DNA of 64,000 nucleotides, from positions 124,001 to 188,000 of the forward strand of contig NZ_QRHA01000001.1 of the NCBI RefSeq assembly GCF_003367475.1, in the 5' to 3' direction. The notes beneath the pieces were generated by a model. The model saw only the letters and a list, made by a program, of their open reading frames with translations. It was not told the DNA's origin and made no database searches. Shown piece by piece: positions 56,972-64,000 of this stretch; positions within the stretch are counted from its first letter, which is position 1, and the number at the start of each line of letters is the position of its first letter. Position numbers and translations under genes: made by a program. Source of the stretch: Alteromonas aestuariivivens. GTDB taxonomy: Bacteria; Pseudomonadota; Gammaproteobacteria; Enterobacterales; Alteromonadaceae.

Positions 56972-58513
56972 GTGAGTGAGCGCTCAGGAAAGGAATACGA
57001 TGTTGACCTGCTGGTGATTGGGGGTGGGGTGAACGGTACCGGAATCGCTGCAGACGCAGCGGGGCGGGGGTTGTCTGTGCTGCTTTGTGAAAAAGGTGAC
57101 TTGGGCAGTGCGACTTCATCTTCCAGCAGCAAGCTGATTCATGGCGGGTTGCGCTACCTTGAACACTATGAATTTAAACTGGTGCGAGAGGCGCTGGCTG
57201 AGCGGGAAGTGCTCCTCGCCAAGGCCCCTCATATTATCTGGCCTTTGCGTTTCCGGTTGCCACATCAAAAACATCTTCGTCCGGAATGGATGATTCGGGC
57301 TGGGTTGTTCCTTTACGATTCGCTGGCAAAACGTAATGTATTGCCACGTTCCAGGAAGGTTAAAACCCATGCGCAAGGGCCATTGGTTGCGGATATAAAA
57401 ACCTGCTTTGAGTATTCGGACTGTTGGGTAGACGATGCCCGGCTTGTGATCCTGAATGCCCTCGCCGCACGGGACCAAGGCGCTGACATCCGGCCACAAA
57501 CGGAATGTGTTGGTGTTCAGCCAAACGGCAAATGCTGGCAGGTGACCCTTAAAAGCAAGGACGGAAGCAGCCAAACCGTTAAGGCCCGGGCATTGGTAAA
57601 TGCGGCTGGGCCCTGGGCGGCTTCGTTTTTGGAACGGGTGAGCGGCAACGTGCAAAAGCAATCTATGCGCATGGTGAAAGGCAGTCACATTATTGTTCCA
57701 CGGCTGTACGATTCGGAAGAAGCCTACATTCTGCAAAACAAGGATGGCCGGATAGTATTTACCATTCCGTTTGAAGGTGACTTTACCCTGGTGGGAACCA
57801 CCGATGAAGATTACACTGGCGATCCATCAAACGCATCCATTTCAGAAGCGGAAAAAGGCTACCTCATTGAAATTGTCAATCAGTATTTCAGGCACAAAAT
57901 CAGTGCCGATGATATTGTGCATACTTACAGTGGCGTAAGGCCTTTACTTGAGGATGAATCGGCATCTGCGCAAACGCTGACCCGGGATTACCGCATTGAA
58001 CTGAACAATGAGTCCGGACATCCGCCATTGCTCAATATATTCGGCGGCAAAATTACCACGTTCCGCACATTGTCCCAGAGTGCCGTGGATAAGTTAAAAG
58101 TCATCTTCCCGCGCATGAAAGCCAGTTGGACCCGTCGTCCGGCCCTGCCCGGAGGCAGTTTTTCCAGCCATGGCCAGCTTGAATCTGATTTACGGGTCCA
58201 GTATCCCTGGTTGCCTGAAGAGTTGTGCGCACGCTATGTGCGCCAATACGGTTTGCTGTGTCATAAGTTTCTGGCCGGTAAGTCGCAACTTTCTGCTATG
58301 GGGCAGGATTTTGGTGCAGGCCTTATGCAGGCCGAGGTGGATTATCTGATAGAGGAAGAATGGGCCAGCTGCGCGGAAGATATTCTTTGGCGCAGGACCA
58401 AGCAGGGCCTGCGCTTGTCAGGCGAGCAGGTTAAGGTACTGGAGACCTATCTGTCTGAGCGCCGGTGCAGTAGAGCGGAGTTATCCGCTCGGCCTGCTGT
58501 CGGGGCTGCCTGA
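56972..58513 (+). CDS. glpD: Aerobic glycerol-3-phosphate dehydrogenase GlpD
   Basis: Membrane-associated FAD enzyme that oxidises glycerol-3-phosphate to dihydroxyacetone phosphate and feeds electrons to the quinone pool. The 513-aa product starts at GTG with AAGG upstream. Motifs: DVDLLVIGGGVNGTGIAADAAGRG (FAD), SSKLIHGGLRYLEHYEF, ALVNAAGPWA, FTIPFEGDFTLVGTTDEDY, and IFGGKITTFRTL. Length matches E. coli GlpD (501). It completes the glycerol pathway with glpK. Confidence 0.96.
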   Translation: MSERSGKEYDVDLLVIGGGVNGTGIAADAAGRGLSVLLCEKGDLGSATSSSSSKLIHGGLRYLEHYEFKLVREALAEREVLLAKAPHIIWPLRFRLPHQKHLRPEWMIRAGLFLYDSLAKRNVLPRSRKVKTHAQGPLVADIKTCFEYSDCWVDDARLVILNALAARDQGADIRPQTECVGVQPNGKCWQVTLKSKDGSSQTVKARALVNAAGPWAASFLERVSGNVQKQSMRMVKGSHIIVPRLYDSEEAYILQNKDGRIVFTIPFEGDFTLVGTTDEDYTGDPSNASISEAEKGYLIEIVNQYFRHKISADDIVHTYSGVRPLLEDESASAQTLTRDYRIELNNESGHPPLLNIFGGKITTFRTLSQSAVDKLKVIFPRMKASWTRRPALPGGSFSSHGQLESDLRVQYPWLPEELCARYVRQYGLLCHKFLAGKSQLSAMGQDFGAGLMQAEVDYLIEEEWASCAEDILWRRTKQGLRLSGEQVKVLETYLSERRCSRAELSARPAVGAA

Positions 58514-58629
58514 CAGGGCTACATTTACCTAGTTTTTACAGGTCGATGATATGTACACAGAGGCAACTCTGTTGCAATGTCGCTTACAAAGGTAACTTTC
58601 TTACATGACACGCCGACCGACGGTTTAAT

Positions 58630-58656
58630 AAAAGAAAGGGCTCTAAATAGAGCCCC
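58630..58656 (-). terminator. Intrinsic terminator of the lipoprotein gene
   Basis: On the minus strand GGGCTCT pairs with AGAGCCC (arms 58649-58655 and 58638-58644) around a 4-base loop and is followed by TTTCTTTTATT. It lies 20 bp after the lipoprotein stop. Confidence 0.85.
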
Positions 58657-58675
58657 AATTAGACGTAATCGCTGA

Positions 58676-60652
58676 TCAATTTACCGGTAATGTAAGGGCG
58701 CCGGTTTCAAACTGGCCGTCTTTAGTCTCATAGGCGTACTCAAACTGGATGGTGTTTTGCGATGAATCGGTGTTGTCATACATATATTCAGACATGGAGA
58801 CACGCAGCCAATAAGTGTCGTCATCAAGGCTGCTGCCCGTCACAACTCTGCCATAGTCATAACTTGAAATAATATTTTCGTTGTAAGCAAAGTTGGCTAT
58901 ATAAGCAGTTGAGTTCGAGTAGTAGTTCAGTTCCCCGTCTCTGACAATCTCATAAAAGTCATTTTCACCAGTAACGGTGCCCTGTGAAGTGACAATTCGT
59001 TTGGTGAGAGTGAAGTATTGTAGGCTACTCGCGCTCAGAGGCAGGTACAGGTAAACCGAATCGCGACCGTTAAAAGGTGATGCGCTTTCTCCTGCGGTAT
59101 TGAAAGGGGTAATGATTTCACCCTGCGTCCAGTAGTTGTTGTTGTCGAGCACCAGTTCCGAAATATCAAAGGCCGTATCTGAAGTGATGGAGGCTTTGAA
59201 ATCAACGGTATCATTGTACAAGTCCACCAGTAGTTGCTGGTCGATAAGGTTAAGGAAACCAATATTGTACTTATAATTGAAGGTGGGTAATAAGGGATCT
59301 GTCGGAGTGATAGTTAAGCGTGTGTTTCCGAGCGAAAGTACTGCGCTCGTTTCCTGAAGGCGTTGCAACTGGGATACTTGGCTGGAGCCGTCAAGCAGCA
59401 GGTCGGTATCACTGTCATTGCCTCGAACCACGGAGTAGCTTCCTAACTGATAGAATGATATTGCATTGTCTTGCACGCTGATTGGGTGAGAGTAATAGAG
59501 GGTGTAAACCCCGGTTTCGGTATCAATGTGTTCGGCAATTAACTCCAGTTCCGCATCGGGAAAGCCTTCCCGAAGTTCAACAGGAATGTTCACCTGTTCG
59601 GCTAAGTCTGTTTCGTAATTGAGGTAACCATTGGCATTGCTTGAGTTGATCCGCAAGGTGTCATCATAAGGGGTAGCGTAAATGATGGCTGACTCATACA
59701 TCACCCCGTTCTCTTCCAGCGACGGGATAACCAGACGAAGCTGGTCATTGGAATATCGGTCGTAATTTACGGTAATGACGTGTTGGCCACTGGCTTCGTC
59801 GTAGCTCGATACCACTTCTTCGTTATTTTCATCGTCAATCATCACCTTCGCTGTGGTCAGAGGGTTAAAATCGTTATCAAGAATGGATAGTCGAAATTCA
59901 ATTTGAGAAAGGGCTTCGTCCAGAGCATAAAGATAAACGGTATCAACCGGGTACTGGTTTATATCCTGAAGGTACAGGTTTGTTGCATCGGAATAGGGCG
60001 AGTCTTCCCTGCGGTAGTCCGCTTCACCGTCGCCGTCAACATCCAGAGAAGCATACAATGATGTATTAATGCTTTTGGGGATGGTAATTGAATAAAGTCC
60101 GGTGGTTTCATCGTATGTTGACTCAGATCGATATTCAGGGGCAATGCTACCGCTGGCTGAATAGAGACTGCTGGTGAACTGCAAATCCGGCACAGGTGAA
60201 TTGTTGCTGGTAAGTATTTCAAAACTGACCGTAAGTGGCTCGGAAATAAGCAGTACGCCGATATCTTGATAGCCAACGGAACTCTGTGTATGGGGTGTTT
60301 CTCCGGAATAGACATTGGTAAGGAATTCGCCTGATTCATCAGTAAGTACGATATCAATGGCTGAGGAGGTTGGCAGGCCGGAAATTTCAAAAGTACCGTC
60401 TTCGGAGCTTAACGCCTTGCCGAGTTCAGTTGTCCCTGCAGATACGGTTACCGTAATGCCTGCCAGAACGCTGACCGTTCCGGCTTCCCTGACTGCACCA
60501 CGCAGAGTAATGGTAGGCCCAACAGGGGTGATATCGAGTTCATTGATGGCATTGACGATGTCGTTGTTATTGTTGTTGTCTTCCACTTCAATACAGGCGG
60601 TTAACAGCAATGAGGCTAGCAGGCCGATCGCGCCGGTGCGGAGTACTTTCAT
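58676..60652 (-). CDS. Large orphan lipoprotein with N-terminal carboxypeptidase-regulatory-like domain
   Basis: A 658-aa lipoprotein without a recognised family over most of its length. Signal MKVLRTGAIGLLASLLLTAC with lipobox LTAC, a short acidic/asparagine tether (EVEDNNNNND), then a beta-sandwich reminiscent of carboxypeptidase-regulatory-like domains (TITLRGAVREAGTVSVLAG, DGTFEISGLPTSSAIDIVL). The remainder is acidic, low in lysine and rich in Asp, Asn, Ser and Tyr, like surface beta-proteins; a calcium-like DVDGDGEADYR stretch occurs near residue 208. It is monocistronic with its own terminator, with glpD converging on it. The function is unknown; surface adhesion or binding is conjecture. 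Confidence 0.8.
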   Translation of the reverse strand: MKVLRTGAIGLLASLLLTACIEVEDNNNNNDIVNAINELDITPVGPTITLRGAVREAGTVSVLAGITVTVSAGTTELGKALSSEDGTFEISGLPTSSAIDIVLTDESGEFLTNVYSGETPHTQSSVGYQDIGVLLISEPLTVSFEILTSNNSPVPDLQFTSSLYSASGSIAPEYRSESTYDETTGLYSITIPKSINTSLYASLDVDGDGEADYRREDSPYSDATNLYLQDINQYPVDTVYLYALDEALSQIEFRLSILDNDFNPLTTAKVMIDDENNEEVVSSYDEASGQHVITVNYDRYSNDQLRLVIPSLEENGVMYESAIIYATPYDDTLRINSSNANGYLNYETDLAEQVNIPVELREGFPDAELELIAEHIDTETGVYTLYYSHPISVQDNAISFYQLGSYSVVRGNDSDTDLLLDGSSQVSQLQRLQETSAVLSLGNTRLTITPTDPLLPTFNYKYNIGFLNLIDQQLLVDLYNDTVDFKASITSDTAFDISELVLDNNNYWTQGEIITPFNTAGESASPFNGRDSVYLYLPLSASSLQYFTLTKRIVTSQGTVTGENDFYEIVRDGELNYYSNSTAYIANFAYNENIISSYDYGRVVTGSSLDDDTYWLRVSMSEYMYDNTDSSQNTIQFEYAYETKDGQFETGALTLPVN

Positions 60653-60992
60653 TGTTTTGTCCTTAAATTACATCTATAGATAAGGACCGAGTACGACAGG
60701 GTGGTCTAAAGCAGACAGACAACTTGCGGATGAAATATCTTCCTTTTGTCACTACATCGGACTCCATCCGAAGTCGTATTATGCCTAGGTTTGGTATCAA
60801 TTTAAATACCGTTTTTTTAATCTAATTAATAGTTTATTTACTAAATTTTGTATCAGTGGCCGGATGTGGCCCAGCATCAGTTTTAGGTTTACTGGATTCC
60901 CGAACTGCCCGGCAAGGCGTGAAATGTCGTACCAGACGAATTTGTCGAAAAACGCGGTTGACATATAGACGTCTATACGGCAAATTGACCAC
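60653..60992. other. Lipoprotein/thr divergent intergenic region
   Basis: About 340 bp with no convincing gene. It must contain the lipoprotein promoter on the left. GGTAT-8-ATACC followed by GTTTTTTT (60793-60818) looks like a weak plus-strand terminator with no gene before it. The right end holds the thr promoter with a TTGACA box at 60958. A 78-codon minus-strand frame (60797-61033) would run antisense to thrL and is not accepted. Confidence 0.5.
60959..60982. promoter_or_regulatory. Possible MetJ box array over the thr promoter
   Basis: AGACGTCT at 60967-60974 is a perfect MetJ consensus box at the centre of a 14-bp palindrome (TATAGACGTCTATA). The adjacent in-register octamers TGACATAT and ATACGGCA each match the box at five of eight positions, as in tandem met boxes. 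The array overlaps TTGACA (60958-60963) and candidate -10 elements upstream of thrL. MetJ control of thrA is inference; met boxes are classically found at met genes and metL. Confidence 0.45.
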
Positions 60993-61058
60993 ATGAAAAC
61001 AATTATTAGCACCACCGGCATGATTATTACCACCTCTTTGAGGGCGGTCGCTGGCTAG
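60993..61058 (+). CDS. thrL: thr operon leader peptide ThrL
   Basis: A 21-codon leader starting at the ATG at 60993 and ending in TAG at 61056. The peptide begins MKTIISTTGMIITTS; 9 of its 21 residues are threonine (5) or isoleucine (4), the two amino acids monitored by the enterobacterial thr attenuator. It is followed 26 bp later by a terminator hairpin and then thrA. The sequence differs from E. coli ThrL but the design is the same. No strong ribosome site is visible before the ATG. Confidence 0.85.
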   Translation: MKTIISTTGMIITTSLRAVAG

Positions 61059-61114
61059 TGCGCATTTGCAACAGACACCGAAAGCCCGCCCTCTCAGAGA
61101 GCGGGTTTTTTTTT
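61029..61114 (+). promoter_or_regulatory. thr operon transcription attenuator
   Basis: The terminator pairs CCCGC (61085-61089) with GCGGG (61101-61105), extended inside by CTC/GAG, and is followed by nine T residues (61106-61114). GAGGGCGG (61040-61047), at the end of the leader peptide, is exactly complementary to CCGCCCTC (61086-61093) and can form the competing antiterminator. A third hairpin pairs ACC/CCTC (61029-61036) with GAGG/GGT (61040-61048). Ribosome stalling at Thr/Ile codons would free 61040-61047 to form the antiterminator. Confidence 0.88.
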
Positions 61115-61171
61115 ACCCTGTGTCTGTCAGAATGTGGTGTGTTGAAGGTTACAAACCGAAAGGAGCAATAG

Positions 61172-63637
61172 ATGAAAGTATTAAAGTTTGGTGGGTCCTC
61201 TCTGGCCGATGCACAGCGGTATCTTCGTGTCACCGAGATCAGTACCACGACCCATCAGACCGAAGGTGCTGCGGTAGTTTTATCGGCTCCCAAAGGCGTG
61301 ACTAACGCGCTTTCTTCCCTGTGTGAGCAGGCTGCAGCCAACGAAGATTATCTGCCTCTATTTATTAAATTACAGCAAACCGTGGAAGGTATTGCCCAGG
61401 AACTGTCCCAGGAGTTGCCGGATTTTGCAGTACAGAGTGTTAGCGAGTACATCCAGTCGCATCTGTCCTCTTTAAAACAACAGCTTGAAGGCATCAAATT
61501 GCTGGGTTGTGCGCCAGATGAAGTGGCCGCCGGTATTTTGAGTATTGGTGAGTACATCAGTGTTACGCTGTTCAGTGCAATCCTGAGTGCCAAAGGCATC
61601 GCCAACCGGATTATCGACCCTGTGCAATACATTCTGGCTGAAGGGGATTACCTCGACAGCATCGCCGATGTAGCGTTGAGCAAGGCCCGGTTTTCCGATG
61701 TTGTGACCGACGGCAGCCAATTGCTGGTGATGCCGGGTTTTGTGGCGGCCAACGAAGGTGGTGAAAAAGTTACGTTAGGCAGAAACGGGTCGGATTACTC
61801 TGCCGCAATACTGGCAGCCTGTATCGATGCAAGCTGCTGTGAGATCTGGACTGATGTGGACGGTGTGTACAACGCCGATCCCAACCAGGTGGAAAATGCG
61901 GTTTTGCTGGACAAACTGACGTACCAGGAAGCCATGGAGCTGTCCTACTTTGGCGCTAAGGTGTTGCATCCCAAAACCATCGGCCCCATTGCCCAGCACC
62001 ACATTCCATGCCTGATTCGTAACACCCTGAACCCTTCTGCACCAGGTACGTTGATCAGTAATGAAGCCAGTGAAATCTGGACATCGGTGAAGGGGATCTC
62101 GCAGCTGGACAACATCACCATGTTCAACGTCGCCGGACCGGGACTGAAAGGCATGGTGGGCATGGCAAGCCGTGTATTTGAAGTAATTTCTAACGCCAAC
62201 ATCTCTATCAGCCTGATCACACAGTCCAGCTCTGAGTACAGCATCAGCTTCTGTATTCAAAGTAAAGATGCAGGCAAAGCTCTGAATTTACTGGAAGATG
62301 CATTTGCCTTGGAATTGCAGAATCAGCTTTTGGACCCCATTGAAGTGCGTCACGACCTTGCGATTGTCACCCTGGTTGGCGATGGTATGCGCCATACCAA
62401 AGGCCTGGCTGCACGGTTTTTCAGCGCCCTTTCCCAGGCCCGGGTGAACAATGTGGCCATTGCGCAAGGTTCCTCTGAGCGTTCCATTTCTACCGTTATT
62501 GAAGCCAAGCGCGCCAAAAAGGCTGTACGAGTGGTTCATCAGAACTTCTTTTCCGATCGCCACACCATTGACGTATTCCTGATAGGGTGTGGAAACGTGG
62601 GGCAGGAATTACTGGCTCAAATTGCCCGCCAGCAGGATGCATTGTTGCAACGCAATATTCAGCTTCGGGTATACGGGATTGCCAATAGCCGCAAACTTTT
62701 GCTCGATGCACAGGGCATTGATGTGGCGAATGACTGGCAGTCTTTGCTCAATGACTCGGAACACAGTTTTTCCATTGAACGGGTACATCAGTTTGTTAAT
62801 GACAACAGTCTGGTCAACCCGGTCATTGTGGATTGTACCAGCCATGCAGGCATCGCGGCGCAATACGTAGAGATGATGGAAAACGGTTTCCATGTGGTTA
62901 CGCCGAATAAAAAGGCCAATACCGACACCATGGCCTATTACCGCAAACTGCGCAAAACTGCGCTGGATACCAACCGTCAGTATCTGTACGAAACTACGGT
63001 AGGCGCAGGGCTTCCGGTTATCGACAACCTGCAGAAGCTGTTCAGTGCCGGTGACGTGCTGCACCGATTCGAAGGTATTTTGTCCGGCAGCCTGTCTTAT
63101 GTTTTCGGTAAGCTGGAAGAGGGGATGACCCTTTCCCAGGCCACCACGCTGGCAAAGGAAAACGGCTATACGGAGCCCGACCCCCGGGACGACCTGAGTG
63201 GCATGGACGTAGCCCGGAAGCTTCTGATCATGGCGCGTGAGGCCGATTTAACGCTTGAACTGTCTGACATCGAGATTGAATCGGTGCTGCCCGCCGGTTT
63301 CGCCGAGTCCTGCAGCATTGATGAATTCATGCAGCAACTGCCACAGTTGGATGCGGATTTTGGTGCCCGGGTTGAAAAAGCGAAAGCAGAAAACAAAGTG
63401 CTGCGATACATTGGCAGCATTGAAGGAAACCGTTGTAAGGTTACGATTCAGGCAGTGCCCGCCAGTCATCCGTTGGCTGCGGTTAAAGACGGAGAGAATG
63501 CGCTGGCCATCAACAGTGATTACTATCAGCCAAAACCCTATGTTATCCGTGGTTACGGCGCAGGTGGAACAGTAACCGCAGCAGGTGTGTTTGCTGATAT
63601 TCTTCGTACCATGCCCTGGAAGCAATCGGCCCATTGA
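61172..63637 (+). CDS. thrA: Bifunctional aspartokinase I / homoserine dehydrogenase I
   Basis: Catalyses the first and third steps of threonine (and methionine) synthesis. The 821-aa product (E. coli 820) starts with the aspartokinase motif [17 protein letters not shown] and has [20 protein letters not shown], two regulatory ACT-type repeats in the middle (about 310-460, [20 protein letters not shown] and [19 protein letters not shown]), and the homoserine dehydrogenase part (about 465-820: [72 protein letters not shown]). AAAGGAG precedes the ATG. It is controlled by the attenuator just upstream. Confidence 0.97.
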   Translation: MKVLKFGGSSLADAQRYLRVTEISTTTHQTEGAAVVLSAPKGVTNALSSLCEQAAANEDYLPLFIKLQQTVEGIAQELSQELPDFAVQSVSEYIQSHLSSLKQQLEGIKLLGCAPDEVAAGILSIGEYISVTLFSAILSAKGIANRIIDPVQYILAEGDYLDSIADVALSKARFSDVVTDGSQLLVMPGFVAANEGGEKVTLGRNGSDYSAAILAACIDASCCEIWTDVDGVYNADPNQVENAVLLDKLTYQEAMELSYFGAKVLHPKTIGPIAQHHIPCLIRNTLNPSAPGTLISNEASEIWTSVKGISQLDNITMFNVAGPGLKGMVGMASRVFEVISNANISISLITQSSSEYSISFCIQSKDAGKALNLLEDAFALELQNQLLDPIEVRHDLAIVTLVGDGMRHTKGLAARFFSALSQARVNNVAIAQGSSERSISTVIEAKRAKKAVRVVHQNFFSDRHTIDVFLIGCGNVGQELLAQIARQQDALLQRNIQLRVYGIANSRKLLLDAQGIDVANDWQSLLNDSEHSFSIERVHQFVNDNSLVNPVIVDCTSHAGIAAQYVEMMENGFHVVTPNKKANTDTMAYYRKLRKTALDTNRQYLYETTVGAGLPVIDNLQKLFSAGDVLHRFEGILSGSLSYVFGKLEEGMTLSQATTLAKENGYTEPDPRDDLSGMDVARKLLIMAREADLTLELSDIEIESVLPAGFAESCSIDEFMQQLPQLDADFGARVEKAKAENKVLRYIGSIEGNRCKVTIQAVPASHPLAAVKDGENALAINSDYYQPKPYVIRGYGAGGTVTAAGVFADILRTMPWKQSAH

Positions 63638-63653
63638 GGTCAGGAGAGCAGTT

Positions 63654-64000
63654 ATGAAAACAACCCGAGCATACGCACCTGCGTCTATTGGTAATGTCAG
63701 TCTTGGCTTCGACGTGTTGGGCGCTGCGCTGCAGCCGGTAGATGGTACTCCGCTGGGCGATGAGGTGGAAATAGTTGATGCTGAGCAATATCAGTTAACC
63801 GTTGCAGGGCCATTTGCACACAAGTTGCCGTCCGATCCGGACACCAACATCGTAACGCACTGTTACCATTATTTTATTGAGGAAATGGTTAAGGCCGGGC
63901 ACACAGTGTCTCCGGTTGCGGTTACCCTGTTCAAAAACCTGCCAATCGGTAGTGGACTGGGTTCCAGTGCCAGTTCCATCGTTGCTGCTTTTTATGGCCT
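63654..64000 (+). CDS. thrB: Homoserine kinase ThrB, 5' part only
   Basis: The ATG at 63654 follows AGGAG, 16 bp after thrA. The readable 115 codons begin [20 protein letters not shown] and include the GHMP-kinase ATP loop [17 protein letters not shown], close to E. coli ThrB. The window ends inside the gene; about 200 further codons and then thrC are expected but not seen. Confidence 0.95.
   Translation, partial: MKTTRAYAPASIGNVSLGFDVLGAALQPVDGTPLGDEVEIVDAEQYQLTVAGPFAHKLPSDPDTNIVTHCYHYFIEEMVKAGHTVSPVAVTLFKNLPIGSGLGSSASSIVAAFYG

Noticed and set aside
60797-61033. 78-codon hydrophobic minus-strand frame
   Set aside because: Would be antisense through the thr leader and promoter; no ribosome site. 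The thrL/attenuator reading explains the sequence better.

Overview
The window reads as chromosomal DNA of a marine gammaproteobacterium, most likely an Alteromonadaceae-type member of the Alteromonadales. The basis is the gene set: an ArcB tripartite kinase, an AcnD/PrpF-type methylcitrate operon, the lpoA-yraN-diaA-dolP block beside rsmI, the EfpL (YeiP) paralogue of EF-P, a thrL-thrABC attenuated operon, and a large TonB-dependent receptor next to glycoside hydrolases and SapC/tryptophan-halogenase genes. This is inference from gene content; no rRNA or other marker is present. No tRNA, rRNA, CRISPR array, insertion sequence or prophage was recognised. The window is dense with genes.

Layout. 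1-12.7 kb: gltB (3' end cut by the window edge) diverges from arcB; then two PH-domain membrane proteins (ydbS/ydbT type) and, convergent to them, an ammonium-transporter domain fused to PAS-GGDEF-EAL. 12.8-19.5 kb: the propionate operon gntR-prpB-prpC-acnD-prpF on the minus strand, headed by a cluster of TGTCGACA palindromes. 19.6-24.4 kb: dolP, diaA, yraN and lpoA (minus), diverging from rsmI. 24.4-29.5 kb: carboxynorspermidine polyamine genes, a PLP deaminase-family gene, and small envelope proteins. 29.6-33.9 kb: an OmpR-type two-component pair and aceK. 33.9-42.7 kb: a galactoside block with a LacI regulator, a DgoR-like GntR regulator, a GH2 beta-galactosidase, an exported alpha/beta hydrolase and a GH36 alpha-galactosidase. 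43.0-47.6 kb: efpL, then a three-gene cassette (DUF3604 PHP-like protein, membrane-anchored parvulin, HupE/UreJ-like membrane protein). 47.6-54.2 kb: SapC, tryptophan-halogenase-like protein, sodium:solute symporter and TonB-dependent receptor on the minus strand. 54.4-58.5 kb: glpK diverging from glpR-glpD. 58.6-60.7 kb: a large orphan lipoprotein. 60.9 kb to the end: the thr leader peptide and attenuator, thrA and the start of thrB.

How the parts work together. The prp operon converts propionyl-CoA through methylcitrate to pyruvate and succinate. The galactoside block and the receptor/symporter block probably form one carbohydrate-uptake system split by efpL and the DUF3604 cassette: receptor at the outer membrane, symporter at the inner membrane, GH2 and GH36 removing beta- and alpha-galactosyl residues. 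CG-centred LacI-type palindromes lie upstream of both lacZ and the receptor. glpK/glpR/glpD handle glycerol through a classical GlpR operator. The least explained parts are the DUF3604/parvulin/HupE cassette, the Amt-GGDEF-EAL receptor, a possible MetJ box over the thr promoter, and the orphan lipoprotein.
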